DNA of 64,000 nucleotides from Niastella soli (GCF_017742245.1 NZ_JAGHKO010000002.1:62001-126000); one strand, 5' to 3'; shown: positions 16,798 through 25,431, counted from the stretch's first letter. Translations and numbers: made by a program. The notes: a model not told the origin generated them from the sequence alone.

Positions 16798-17232
16798 TTA
16801 ATTATTATCAGCGATATCGTCTTCGTCGGGTTTGTTTTTACCAAGGTACTCGATCTTTACTTTCGTCAACCCATGACCGGTATAGCCGAGGGCCAGGGCG
16901 GCGGACTTACTCATATCAATCAGCCTGGGATTGGAGGGATGCATCCGGTCGTTGATCTTTACATTTACACTTTTATGGTTCCTGAGATTGGTAACTTTTA
17001 TCCAAACATTGAGGGGGAATGTATTACAGGCAGCAGTAAGCTTTTTCTGGGTGAACACCACATCGGTGCAGGTACGTTGACCTTCAAATTTATCGGCATA
17101 AAAACTGGCCACACCAAATTGAGTTACAGGCACATTTCGTTTCTTATTCAACGCAACACTATCCACCTTTATCTGGGCTTTTGACGCAAAAAAAGTGAAC
17201 ATCAGGAGTGTTAAAACCAATAAATTCTTCAT
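16798..17232 (-). CDS. RlpA-like double-psi beta-barrel protein
   Basis: A 144-residue exported protein with a signal peptide (residues 1-19) and an RlpA/expansin-like double-psi beta-barrel: GVASFYADKFEGQRT, AACNTFPLNVWIKVTNLRN, VNVKINDRM and RLIDMSKSAALALG. RlpA proteins cleave denuded peptidoglycan; the catalytic Asp of NDR is kept, but the histidine of the usual AAHRTLP is a Cys here (AACNTFP), so activity is uncertain. The gene begins 13 bases after the L,D-transpeptidase gene and is almost certainly co-transcribed with it, which points to cell-wall remodelling. Start 17232 gives the signal peptide; the longer frame adds 36 implausible residues. Confidence 0.85.
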   Translation of the reverse strand: MKNLLVLTLLMFTFFASKAQIKVDSVALNKKRNVPVTQFGVASFYADKFEGQRTCTDVVFTQKKLTAACNTFPLNVWIKVTNLRNHKSVNVKINDRMHPSNPRLIDMSKSAALALGYTGHGLTKVKIEYLGKNKPDEDDIADNN

Positions 17233-17245
17233 AGTCTTAGAGTTA

Positions 17246-18943
17246 TTAAAGGGTCTTACTGTCAAAATATCGTTGGCACAAGGCCCTGTCTTCCCCATAC
17301 ACATCATTGTAAAATCTAATACCTCCGTTTTTTTCTTCACAGGTAAAATACCTGATAAAAATGGGTACTCTTGGAAAACCGGCTACATAATGCTTTTCCC
17401 TCCTGCTTATCCAGCTCCGTAAAGTATCGGGCGGAAACCGAAGGGTGTCATTTCTCACCAAAAAATCGGCCAATTTCATAAAATCCTTAATTCTTACACA
17501 ACCATGACTCAAAGCCCGGTTCTCTTTCGAAAATAACCAGCGGGCATTGGTATCATGCAAATACACCGCGTATTTATTGGCAAAGTTGAACTTCAACACA
17601 CCCAATGAGTTATCATCACCCTGACGTTGCTTTATCAGGAAGGGGAAGTAATTTTTGTTATATTTTCCCCAATTCAGGCTATCCGGGTTCAGCACGTTGT
17701 CATTATTGTCAACCACCATCAGGTTCTGTTTATTCAAATAACCCGAGGGGTTGGCTTTGATCCTTGGCAGCATTTCCTTGAAAATGATGCTATAAGGCAC
17801 CGTCCATTGTGGATACGTAATAAAATTCACCACGTTCGACGTCAATAAAGGGGTCCGGGTCCTTGGCTGCCCTACTATAACGTTCGATTCCATTACTATC
17901 ATATTCGAATCCACAATCTTCATACTGTAGGCTGGAATATTTACCCAGATATAAGTAGTTGGCATTGAATCTGGTAACAATTTATACCGGTCGAGCGTTA
18001 TGGCAATTCTTTTAAACTTTTCCCAGTTGGTGTTATTCAGGCTGTTTACCGTATTGGAATTCAGTTTCCCCGTTTCTGTTAACCCCTTGTCACGCTGGTA
18101 CTTACCGATCACCAGCTTCATAGAGGTGGTATCCAGGTAATCATAGGGTGAATTGAGCAGCCCTTCTTCAAACAGTCGTTGTTTCAAAAGGTTACTATAA
18201 TCTGCAGAAGTTGAGGCTGGATAAGGGATATACGTATATTTTTTCAGGGTATCCATTGACCTCAGGAAGTTTTTCAATCCCCATTTCAATGAATCATAGC
18301 CTTCATGTTTAGGTTCCAGGGAATGCATTAGACCGCCCACATCTTTGTATTGCCAAAGCGTGTCGAAAAGATTCAGGTAACCGCTCACCGTCAGCGTGTC
18401 TTTGCGCAGGGTAACACTATCGAACGGCAGGCGGCCTTTATGCAGGTCGGCGCACATTCTGAAAAAGGCATCGGTGAGCAACAGTTCGCCCCGCGACCAT
18501 AAGGCGGCATCTTTCTGTCCCAGGGCATCCTGGGTGGTTTGACTGCGAATGTTTTTTAATACATTGTAATGATAATCAGAAGGGAATAAACCGTATTCGC
18601 GGGCGTGGCCAATAAAATCAACCAGGGAATCGCTCAAAGGCAGCCATTTATCCTGATCGCTCCAAACCGGTCCATAACTTCTTTTCTGATAAATATCGCT
18701 TACGAGGGAATCTTTTGTCAGGTGCATGGAATCGTTCAACACCCCATTGCTGGCCAAAATAAATTCGAGCGCCGTTTGAATGTTCCGTTCAATGCTGACA
18801 TTCAATTCTTTTGGTTGTTCAACAATATCCTTGGCTTTGGGGGCTGGGGGTTTAGCCGCTTTTCCACGTCCATGGCAGGCAGCTATGGTAATCGCTACAA
18901 TTAACAAACACCAAAGGAGGCCTGAAGTAATACCTTTATTCAT
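17246..18943 (-). CDS. L,D-transpeptidase (YcbB/LdtD-like) lipoprotein
   Basis: A 565-residue cell-wall enzyme that forms 3-3 peptidoglycan cross-links or attaches proteins to peptidoglycan. Residues 1-23 end in a lipobox-like ITIAAC. A scaffold region (~60-260) contains the conserved L,D-transpeptidase N-terminal segment, followed by a peptidoglycan-binding-like helical part (MKLVIGKYQRDKGLTETGKLN) and the YkuD catalytic domain with VIVGQPRTRTPLL and SHGCVR (catalytic Cys about residue 481). It is the first gene of a two-gene unit with the RlpA-like gene and lies divergent to the VanX-like gene 74 bases away. Confidence 0.9.
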   Translation of the reverse strand: MNKGITSGLLWCLLIVAITIAACHGRGKAAKPPAPKAKDIVEQPKELNVSIERNIQTALEFILASNGVLNDSMHLTKDSLVSDIYQKRSYGPVWSDQDKWLPLSDSLVDFIGHAREYGLFPSDYHYNVLKNIRSQTTQDALGQKDAALWSRGELLLTDAFFRMCADLHKGRLPFDSVTLRKDTLTVSGYLNLFDTLWQYKDVGGLMHSLEPKHEGYDSLKWGLKNFLRSMDTLKKYTYIPYPASTSADYSNLLKQRLFEEGLLNSPYDYLDTTSMKLVIGKYQRDKGLTETGKLNSNTVNSLNNTNWEKFKRIAITLDRYKLLPDSMPTTYIWVNIPAYSMKIVDSNMIVMESNVIVGQPRTRTPLLTSNVVNFITYPQWTVPYSIIFKEMLPRIKANPSGYLNKQNLMVVDNNDNVLNPDSLNWGKYNKNYFPFLIKQRQGDDNSLGVLKFNFANKYAVYLHDTNARWLFSKENRALSHGCVRIKDFMKLADFLVRNDTLRFPPDTLRSWISRREKHYVAGFPRVPIFIRYFTCEEKNGGIRFYNDVYGEDRALCQRYFDSKTL

Positions 18944-19017
18944 GTTTATTGATCCTGGTTATCCGGTCTAAAGTTTTGTATCTTTTCACTTCCTATTCTG
19001 CCTTTAAACCGGTCACA

Positions 19018-19740
19018 ATGTTATACAAAATAGTGCTTAAGCTCGGTATTTACATAATGGTACTTTTGTTTTTTTTCCACGAAGGCACCTGCCTGGCACA
19101 AACAACAACTGTTAGTAAATATGGGGTACCGGTTATCAATAAATTAGCTGACTATCAATCTACTGTACTAAATGATTCTGCCAGAAAAATGGTAGAATTG
19201 CTACAATTGATACCGGGTATTGTTTACGATCTTCGGTATGCTACCACCAATAACTTTACCCATTTACAACTATACGTACCGGCCAGTAACCACACCTTTT
19301 TGCGGCTACCTGCCGCCCGGGCCCTGGCAGCCGTTCAAAAAGAATTAAATACCCGGGGCTATGGGCTCAAAATATTTGATGCCTACCGGCCCTATGCGGT
19401 AACGGTCAGATTTTGGGAATTAATAAAGGACGAACGGTATGTGGCCAATCCCGGAAGAGGCTCCGGTCATAATCGCGGCCTGGCAGTTGACCTCACGATT
19501 GTGGAACTGAAAAGCCATCGTGAGCTGGATATGGGTACCGGGTTCGACAATTTCAGCGATACGGCCCATCATGCTTTTACCGCCTTGCCACCCGAAGTGC
19601 TGGAACATCGTAAGCTGTTACTGGATGTAATGGTGAAACATGGCTTTAACAAACTGGATACAGAATGGTGGCATTTTTTCTGGCCCAATGACCGGGAATA
19701 TGAGGTGCTGGATATTCCGTTTGTGGAGCTCGTTAAGTGA
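19018..19740 (+). CDS. VanX-like D-Ala-D-Ala dipeptidase (M15 family)
   Basis: A 240-residue exported peptidase of family M15D. Residues 1-~27 are a signal peptide. Zinc-site motifs are GSGHNRGLAVDLT (about residues 150-162, SxHxxGxAxD form) and the later EWWHF, with the conserved YDLRYATTNNF, FDAYRPYAV and SDTAHH between. VanX-type enzymes hydrolyse D-Ala-D-Ala; periplasmic homologues in Gram-negatives salvage the dipeptide from peptidoglycan, which fits its place beside two wall-remodelling genes. Start ATG 19018 precedes the signal peptide; the frame extends 23 codons further without family sequence. Confidence 0.88.
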   Translation: MLYKIVLKLGIYIMVLLFFFHEGTCLAQTTTVSKYGVPVINKLADYQSTVLNDSARKMVELLQLIPGIVYDLRYATTNNFTHLQLYVPASNHTFLRLPAARALAAVQKELNTRGYGLKIFDAYRPYAVTVRFWELIKDERYVANPGRGSGHNRGLAVDLTIVELKSHRELDMGTGFDNFSDTAHHAFTALPPEVLEHRKLLLDVMVKHGFNKLDTEWWHFFWPNDREYEVLDIPFVELVK

Positions 19741-19850
19741 GGGCTGCTCGTGAATCGGCCGTCGGCAATTTTGGCCTTACGATAATATTTCAACTTGTTA
19801 ACTGTTCAGCGGGCCTCCCGCCCCTTATCAACCCTGTCAACACTATCAAC

Positions 19851-20147
19851 TTACTTAAACTTCTCCGTCTTTTCATTACCAGTAATGTCTCCTTCACTAC
19901 GGACCTGGATCTGAAGATTCGAGATCCACTCCGCACATCCCTTTTGATATAAGAATTCATTTACCTGATGAATAACACGCATCACTTCATCATAGGTTCC
20001 TTCCAACACAGTAGCAAAGGGAGTTACTTCATGCTTGATGCCGGATTGTTGTATAATAGCAATGGCATCATCCACCCACAGGTATGGATGTTTATCCAGT
20101 ACGATGGGTACTATTTGAATAGAAGCGTTGATTATATGCTTATGCAT
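19851..20147 (-). CDS. MTH1187/YkoF-family thiamine-binding protein
   Basis: A 98-residue protein of the MTH1187/YqgV family (formerly DUF77), a ferredoxin-like fold reported to bind thiamine-type ligands. The family pattern is visible: INASIQIVPI at the start, AIAIIQQSGIKHEVTPFATVLEGTYDEVMRVI and the late ISNLQIQVRSEG. Its ATG overlaps the aroC stop by one base (TGATG), so it is the last, translationally coupled gene of the aro group. The link between thiamine binding and aromatic synthesis is not clear. Confidence 0.82.
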   Translation of the reverse strand: MHKHIINASIQIVPIVLDKHPYLWVDDAIAIIQQSGIKHEVTPFATVLEGTYDEVMRVIHQVNEFLYQKGCAEWISNLQIQVRSEGDITGNEKTEKFK

Positions 20148-21142
20148 CAGATCACTCTTTTAATACGTTGTTCCAGTAACATCAGATCAGCCAATACCAT
20201 GGCCGTTACGGCTTCCAGTACTACCGGAACACGCAAGGCAATACACAGGTCGTGACGGCCTTTTACAGAGAATGTATCTACGGCACCTGTATTCCAGTTC
20301 AGGGTTTCCTGTTCTTTGGGAGTAGACGCAGTTGGCTTTATAGCGATGCGGAAAACCAGTTCATTGCCATTGGTAATTCCACCTACTATGCCGCCGGCAT
20401 GATTGGTACGGGTAGTTCCGTTTGTATCAATGATGGCGTCATTGTGTTCCAGTCCAAACATTCGGGCCGCGGCAAAACCAGTCCCGAATTCAATACCGCG
20501 AACAGCAGGGATCGCAAATACAGCATGACCGATCAACGATTCTGCTGAATCAAAAAACGGTTCGCCCAGTCCCTTTGGCACATTAGCGCGGCATTCCACA
20601 ATACCACCGATAGAGTCTTTGGCATCAATGGCTTTTTGTAATCCTTTCTCAAGGTCCTTTTCACCACCGATCTCCAGGAGGTTGGCGGCAACGGAGATGT
20701 TCTGATATTGCAGGAGTTTTTTGGCAATTACGCCCACTGCTACCAGGCATACGGTTAACCGTCCGCTGAAATGGCCACCACCCCGATAATCCTCATAGCC
20801 GCCAAATTTGTCATGGGCAACAAAATCGGCATGGCTTGGCCGGGGGAAATCACGCAACTTTTCATAATCGCCCGAACGCGTATTCTTGTTCTCAAAAATT
20901 ATAGTGATGGGGGCACCGGTTGTTTTATTATTGAACAATCCGCTTTTAAAAATAGGCAGATCGTCTTCTTTACGTGGGGTAGTTCCTTTTTGTGTACCAC
21001 CTTTCCGACGCTCTATATCTACCAGAAAATCCTCCACTGTCAATGGTAAACCAGCAGGGCACCCGTCAATATTCACACCCACACTTTCACCATGCGATTC
21101 ACCAAATATGGTCACCTTGAATATGCGTCCGAAACTGTTCAT
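20147..21142 (-). CDS. aroC: chorismate synthase
   Basis: A 331-residue FMN-dependent lyase that converts EPSP to chorismate, the last common step of aromatic synthesis. Signatures are FGESHGESVGVNIDGCPAG near residue 14, RRKGGTQKGTTPRKEDD, the RPSHADFVAHDKFGGYEDYRGGGHFSGR block near residues 100-128 (His and Arg of the active site), GNELVFRIAIKPT and GRHDLCIALRVPVVLEAV. Length is slightly shorter than the E. coli enzyme but all blocks are present. It lies 125 bases after aroA. Confidence 0.96.
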   Translation of the reverse strand: MNSFGRIFKVTIFGESHGESVGVNIDGCPAGLPLTVEDFLVDIERRKGGTQKGTTPRKEDDLPIFKSGLFNNKTTGAPITIIFENKNTRSGDYEKLRDFPRPSHADFVAHDKFGGYEDYRGGGHFSGRLTVCLVAVGVIAKKLLQYQNISVAANLLEIGGEKDLEKGLQKAIDAKDSIGGIVECRANVPKGLGEPFFDSAESLIGHAVFAIPAVRGIEFGTGFAAARMFGLEHNDAIIDTNGTTRTNHAGGIVGGITNGNELVFRIAIKPTASTPKEQETLNWNTGAVDTFSVKGRHDLCIALRVPVVLEAVTAMVLADLMLLEQRIKRVI

Positions 21143-21189
21143 TCCTATATCAATGTTGAATTTGTCTAATTAGTTATATCCGTCCGTTG

Positions 21190-21236
21190 AACTCGCCTGA
21201 GTCCGGCAATCGGCAATCCGCAGTCGGCAATTTTTT
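21190..21236. repeat. GGCAAT-type tract between aroC and aroA
   Basis: GTCCGGCAATCGGCAATCC and CAGTCGGCAATTTTTTCC form a tract of the GGCAATC word. The same word fills gaps at 8460-8500, 11868-11886, 24167-24240, 38577-38605, 44276-44306, 44450-44485 and 49930-49970. It lies in the transcribed gap of the aro group. Confidence 0.5.
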
Positions 21237-21267
21237 CCTTTCAGCTTTCCCTCTCTCCCCGCTGCCC

Positions 21268-22560
21268 TTAATGTGCGTTCTGAGCAGAACCTTCTTTCTT
21301 TACTATCGCACCCAATGCCTGAATATGCTCATAAAAATCGGGGTACGATTTATTGATCGCCTGAGCCTCGCTGATAACGGTTTCGCCGGTTGCTTTTAAA
21401 GCCGCTACTGCACAAGCCATTGCAATACGATGATCGTGGTGCGAATGCACTGCAGCGCCTTTCAATCCATTACCACCCTTAATCAGCATCAGGTCATCCT
21501 GCAGTTCAATTTCCACGCCCATTTTACCAAACTCTTCCTGCAACGTGAGCGCCCGGTTGCTTTCTTTATGCGTAAGACGGGTCACGCCTTCTATAACAGT
21601 AGTACCTTTGCAATAAGCAGCCAGTGCTACCAGTGGAGGAAACAGGTCAGGACATTCAGTGGCATCGAACTGGAAAGCTTTCAATGCAGCAGGTCCAATC
21701 TCAATCTGTTCTGACTGAATAGACATTTTAGCGCCACAAGCCTGTAAGGCCTGCAATACGGCACGGTCGGCCTGGGTAGATTGTACGTCGAGCCCCTTTA
21801 CAACAATGTCACCAGCAATAGCGCCGGTAACCAGCAAAAAAGCAGCACCGCTCCAGTCGCCTTCTACTGTATATGTTATAGATGAGGCAGATGGCTTATT
21901 GTTTCCGGTAAAATGAAATTGTTCATAATTCCGATTCTCCACTTCCCAGCCAAACTGCTTCATTACCGTTAAGGTAAGATCGATATAGGGTTTGCTTTTC
22001 AGGTTATCTACAGTGATGGTAACACCTTTTGCATTGGAAGCGGCATAACCGAATAATAACCCGGTTAAAAACTGCGAACTCAATGACCCATCGATCGTAA
22101 TATTTTTAGGTTGCAGGGGACCTTTCACCTGCAAGGGAAGTTTGCCTTCTTTTGAAATGATCTCCACACCCAGTTGCGGTAACACTTCATCAAAGAAATC
22201 CATTGGGCGGGTAACCAGGCTGCCTTCCCCGTTAATGGTAATGCGCTTATTGCTTAATGAGATGATGGGCGTGAACATCCGGATACCCAATCCACTCTCA
22301 CCACAGTTCACCGCATCGCAATCGGGACTAACACCACCGCCGGTGATCTGTAAAGAACCGTCATCCAGCTTCTTTACTACAGCACCCATGTCCTGAATAA
22401 CACCCAGGGCCGCTTTATCGTCGTTTGAATGACCGGGATTGCGAATAATGGTTGTTCCGTTGAAGAGTAAGGAGGCAGCACAACCTCGTTGCATAGAGCT
22501 TTTCGATGCCGGTGCCTGAATAGTTCCCTTTATTTCTGATGGTTGAATCGTTACTACCAT
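21268..22560 (-). CDS. aroA: 3-phosphoshikimate 1-carboxyvinyltransferase (EPSP synthase)
   Basis: A 430-residue enzyme that adds the enolpyruvyl group of PEP to shikimate 3-phosphate. The fold signatures are present: APASKSSMQRGCA near residue 18, LSSQFLTGLLFG, VEGDWSGAAFLLV, DATECPDLFPPLVALAAYCKG-like block, RLTHKESNRALTL and HHDHRIAMACAVAALK. The phosphate-binding loop usually written LGNAGTAMR is NCGESGLGIRMF here, a clear departure from the E. coli type and likely to alter the PEP/glyphosate site. ATG 22560 is chosen; the 12 extra codons upstream come from the palindromic repeat at 22581. Confidence 0.95.
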   Translation of the reverse strand: MVVTIQPSEIKGTIQAPASKSSMQRGCAASLLFNGTTIIRNPGHSNDDKAALGVIQDMGAVVKKLDDGSLQITGGGVSPDCDAVNCGESGLGIRMFTPIISLSNKRITINGEGSLVTRPMDFFDEVLPQLGVEIISKEGKLPLQVKGPLQPKNITIDGSLSSQFLTGLLFGYAASNAKGVTITVDNLKSKPYIDLTLTVMKQFGWEVENRNYEQFHFTGNNKPSASSITYTVEGDWSGAAFLLVTGAIAGDIVVKGLDVQSTQADRAVLQALQACGAKMSIQSEQIEIGPAALKAFQFDATECPDLFPPLVALAAYCKGTTVIEGVTRLTHKESNRALTLQEEFGKMGVEIELQDDLMLIKGGNGLKGAAVHSHHDHRIAMACAVAALKATGETVISEAQAINKSYPDFYEHIQALGAIVKKEGSAQNAH

Positions 22561-22580
22561 TGTAAAGTTGATAATTTGCT

Positions 22581-22682
22581 GACCTGTAAGGTGCACTGCA
22601 TTAACTTGATCCGCCGGCTGGCGGATGGATTCGTGCTTCCGCCAGCCGGCGGATCGGCCCTCGAAGGTCCACCTTACAGGTC
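22581..22682. repeat. nested palindrome with GACCTGTAAGGTG ends, in the aro operon
   Basis: The outer arms GACCTGTAAGGTG (22581-22593) and CACCTTACAGGTC (22670-22682) are perfect inverted repeats of 13 bp. The inner arms GATCCGCCGGCTGGCGGA (22608-22625) and its exact complement (22638-22655) add an 18-bp stem with a 12-nt loop. It fills the gap between aroB (ends 22690) and aroA (starts 22560), so it is probably transcribed and would fold in the mRNA. It is related to 5966-6143 and 42789-42863. Confidence 0.7.
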
Positions 22683-22689
22683 AACCCTG

Positions 22690-23709
22690 TTAAAGTTCAT
22701 TAATAATTGTCTCTAACTTCGTCATAGGTATAGACTGTACAACACCTCTACCTATTTTTTCCAACAGCACATAATTCATATCTTTTTGCTCGCGCTTTTT
22801 ATCCATCTTCAATACTTCAAATGCTTTTGGTTTATCGAAGTTGGCCAGCGTAGGCAATCCATATTGGTCAAGCACGTCGATCACCCGCGTACTGTCTTTA
22901 AATTTGACCAGTTTTTCTGAGATCTGGCAGGCGGCTGTCATTCCAATACTAATGGCCTGACCATGACTGAGTTCATACATATTTTCAATAGCATGTCCCA
23001 GGGTGTGACCAAAGTTCAGTAAACGCCGTTCGCCTTTCTCAAATTCATCGGCCTGTACAACAGTTGATTTTATTTCTGCATTGCGCCGAATGAGTTTGGC
23101 TAATGCCGGTTTATTCCTTTGATAATGGGTGATCTTGTTCTTTTCGAGTTCTTTGAATAACGACAGGTCCTTTATACAACCATGCTTGATGATCTCAGCA
23201 AAGCCATTTACCCATTCCTGTTTAGGCAGGGATTTTAAGAAGCCATAGTCGTATAGTAAGAATTGTGGCTGTCGAATGGTGCCTACCAGGTTTTTATAAA
23301 TGCCTACATCGATGCCGTTCTTGCCACCGATAGAAGCATCTACCATAGCCAGGATAGTAGTAGGTACAAAACCACATTTTATACCCCGCATATACACCGC
23401 GGCTACATACCCGGTAATGTCGGTAACAACGCCACCGCCAATACCTATAAGCCAGGTGCTGCGATCGGCTTTGAACTCTATCAATTGTTCAATGATAGAA
23501 TCAACCGTGGCCTGCACTTTGTATTCTTCACCTGGCTTCAGGGTAATGCAATTCCACCCTTTCAGCTTTTTTTTATGGGCCTGGAAAACATGTTCATCAG
23601 TGATCAGTACCGCGTGTTCTCTGCCGACCATTTTTTCCAGTTTGGAAAAATCGGCATCGAAATAATAATTCACGGTGGCGGATGAAAACCGGTAACTTTT
23701 TGTTGTCAT
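22690..23709 (-). CDS. aroB: 3-dehydroquinate synthase
   Basis: A 339-residue NAD- and metal-dependent enzyme converting DAHP to 3-dehydroquinate. Signatures are LKPGEEYK, WLIGIGGGVVTDITGYVAAVYMRG near residue 92 (NAD-binding; cited in part), FVPTTILAMVDASIGGKNGID, NLVGTIRQPQ, NGFAEIIKHGCIKD and LLNFGHTLGHAIE with metal-binding His residues. ATG 23709 (MTTKSYRF) is chosen; the frame continues to a TTG at 23721 that overlaps the end of the preceding RAYT-like gene. Only eight bases separate the two genes. Confidence 0.95.
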   Translation of the reverse strand: MTTKSYRFSSATVNYYFDADFSKLEKMVGREHAVLITDEHVFQAHKKKLKGWNCITLKPGEEYKVQATVDSIIEQLIEFKADRSTWLIGIGGGVVTDITGYVAAVYMRGIKCGFVPTTILAMVDASIGGKNGIDVGIYKNLVGTIRQPQFLLYDYGFLKSLPKQEWVNGFAEIIKHGCIKDLSLFKELEKNKITHYQRNKPALAKLIRRNAEIKSTVVQADEFEKGERRLLNFGHTLGHAIENMYELSHGQAISIGMTAACQISEKLVKFKDSTRVIDVLDQYGLPTLANFDKPKAFEVLKMDKKREQKDMNYVLLEKIGRGVVQSIPMTKLETIINEL

Positions 23710-23717
23710 ACAGCTAA

Positions 23718-24146
23718 TCAAATCTGAATTTTCTGAAACACTTCCAGCTCACTGTCCAGCGTCTTCGTTTTATGATGTTCTTCCTGTTTGTCAAGATATT
23801 CCAATACCTGTTTTATGCCACTGGGGCTTACACTCAAAGCCGCGAAGCCTTCCTCCCACTCAAAATGGCTCTTAATGAAATTGCCTTCATTGATCCAGGT
23901 GGTAGAATCGGTGCGAATGCTTTTCATGATCTGCGCCAGGTTTTGTGTTGGCATCATTTGCACCACGGCATGCATATGGTCATCTGTACCGTTCACAGAC
24001 AGTACGTTGATGCCATTTTCAGTTGCATGCTTTTTAATGTGTGCAAATAAAACAGTACGAACAGGCTTGGTCAACAAAGGTTCTTTGTTCTTTACACAGG
24101 TAATTACATGAACGAACAAATACACTTTGCTGGTTTGGCTATTCAT
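23718..24146 (-). CDS. RAYT/IS200-like Y1 HUH transposase
   Basis: A 142-residue single-strand DNA transposase-like protein of the Y1 (IS200/REP-associated) family. The metal-binding HUH motif is DDHMHAVVQ (His57, His59) and the nucleophile is probably Tyr117 in EYLDKQEEHHK, the usual YxxxQ form (Tyr117, Gln121). Both are intact and the length fits the family, so it may be active. There are no IS200-type left and right ends that I can see, no TnpB and no second copy in the window. It sits inside the aro operon, eight bases before aroB, so it could be a domesticated gene acting on the palindromic repeats nearby. Confidence 0.85.
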   Translation of the reverse strand: MNSQTSKVYLFVHVITCVKNKEPLLTKPVRTVLFAHIKKHATENGINVLSVNGTDDHMHAVVQMMPTQNLAQIMKSIRTDSTTWINEGNFIKSHFEWEEGFAALSVSPSGIKQVLEYLDKQEEHHKTKTLDSELEVFQKIQI

Positions 24147-24166
24147 TTGGAAGTCTGTTTTATCGT

Positions 24167-24240
24167 GAATCGTGAATCGGCAATCGAGAATGGTTCGCGA
24201 ACGTTGAGCCCGAAATTCATTGCCGATTGCCGACTACCGA
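24167..24240. repeat. GAATCGGCAATCG inverted tract upstream of the RAYT-like gene
   Basis: CGTGAATCGTGAATCGGCAA (24167-24186 region) and, about 40 bases on, CATTGCCGATTGCCGACTAC form an imperfect inverted repeat between the DAHP synthase gene and the RAYT-like gene. It could be a REP-like target, but the same words occur widely in the window. Confidence 0.45.
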
Positions 24241-24248
24241 TTACCGTC

Positions 24249-25337
24249 TTACGAATTCATGATCTTATTCTGGTGGTTAATACTCTCCATGTGTACAGCA
24301 TCAAAATATTTGGTGATGAACTCTTTGCTCAGGTTCAGTTTTTCACCTTTTTGGAATGCTCTTTCCAGGATCTCGTTCCAACGGTTGGTTTGCAGAATGG
24401 TGATATTGTTGTTCTTTTTATATTCACCTATTTTTTCTGCCACTTTCATCCGCTGACCTAAGATCTGCATCAGTTCATCATCGAGGTGATTGATCTGCTG
24501 ACGCAATTTTTCCAATGCGGCGTGGTATTCTTCGGAGTTTACATCTTCTCGGCGCCATTGGATCTGACTGATCATTTCGCCCAGTCTTTCAGGGGTGATC
24601 TGTTGCTTGGCATCGCTCCAGGCTTTGTCAGGATCGATATGGCTTTCGATGATCAGGCCATCCATATCCAGGTCAATGGCTTTTTGGGCTACATCGAGCA
24701 GAATATCGCGGCGACCACTAATATGTGAAGGATCATTGATCATTAATAATTCCGGATTGCGGCGTTTCATTTCGATAGCCAGGTGCCACATGGGCGCATT
24801 CCGGTACTCAGTATTACCATAAGAACTAAATCCGCGGTGGATCAACCCTATTTGTTTAATACCTGCTTTGGCAACACGCTCAACGGCGCCAGTCCACAGT
24901 TCCAGATCAGGATTGATAGGGTTTTTGATCAACACGGGTACATCAACACCACGTAAAGCATCAGCTACTTCCTGTACGCTGAAAGGGTTTACCGTTGTAC
25001 GGGCGCCTATCCACAGTACATCCACTTCAAAGGTCAGCGCGTCTTCTACCTGTTTTGCAGTAGCTACTTCTACTGTTACAGGTAAGCCGGTGATCTTTTT
25101 GGCTTGTTGCATCCAGGGCAATCCCTTGGTTCCAATACCTTCAAAACTACCAGGACGGGTACGAGGTTTCCAGATACCGGCACGCAGCATATCTACTTTT
25201 CCAGTCTTTGCCAAACGGGTAGCAGTTTCCAGTACCTGCTCTTCAGTTTCGGCACTGCAAGGTCCACTGATAATGATCGGGCGCTTTTTCCATACCTGTT
25301 GCACGGTCTCTCTCATGGTTGTTGATGTTTGTTGCAT
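24249..25337 (-). CDS. bifunctional DAHP synthase / chorismate mutase
   Basis: A 362-residue fusion enzyme. Residues 1-~260 are a type I-beta 3-deoxy-7-phosphoheptulonate synthase, the entry step of the shikimate pathway: IIISGPCSAET (residues ~21-31), RAGIWKPRTRPGSFEG, WIGARTTVNPF, LIKNPINPD, GLIHRGFSSYG, DPSHISGRR and IIESHIDPDKAWSDA. Residues ~272-355 form an AroQ-type chorismate mutase helix bundle (LEKLRQQINHLDDELMQILGQRM, EKIGEYKKNN). In such fusions the mutase domain senses prephenate or chorismate and inhibits the synthase. No attenuator is visible in front of it; it follows the helicase gene by 94 bases that contain a 15-bp inverted repeat (25347-25361 with 25403-25417). Confidence 0.95.
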   Translation of the reverse strand: MQQTSTTMRETVQQVWKKRPIIISGPCSAETEEQVLETATRLAKTGKVDMLRAGIWKPRTRPGSFEGIGTKGLPWMQQAKKITGLPVTVEVATAKQVEDALTFEVDVLWIGARTTVNPFSVQEVADALRGVDVPVLIKNPINPDLELWTGAVERVAKAGIKQIGLIHRGFSSYGNTEYRNAPMWHLAIEMKRRNPELLMINDPSHISGRRDILLDVAQKAIDLDMDGLIIESHIDPDKAWSDAKQQITPERLGEMISQIQWRREDVNSEEYHAALEKLRQQINHLDDELMQILGQRMKVAEKIGEYKKNNNITILQTNRWNEILERAFQKGEKLNLSKEFITKYFDAVHMESINHQNKIMNS

Positions 25338-25346
25338 ATTGTATTT

Positions 25347-25417
25347 AAGTTGATAAGTTAAAAAGTTGATTTGTTAGCAGGCTTCAGTGGACCGTCAACC
25401 TGTTAACTTATCAACTT
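25347..25417. repeat. 15-bp inverted repeat of the GTTAACTT type
   Basis: AAGTTGATAAGTTAA (25347-25361) is the exact complement of TTAACTTATCAACTT (25403-25417). It lies directly upstream of the DAHP synthase-chorismate mutase start. Similar AGTTGATCAGTTGAC/GTTAAC tracts occur at 32554-32585, 36688-36715, 38643-38665 and 51237-51256, so it may be only a repeat island, or an operator. Confidence 0.5.
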
Positions 25418-25431
25418 GTTAACTGGTTAAC

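Noticed and set aside
25347-25417. Attenuator in front of the DAHP synthase-chorismate mutase gene
   Set aside because: There is an inverted repeat, but no T tract and no short frame rich in aromatic codons.
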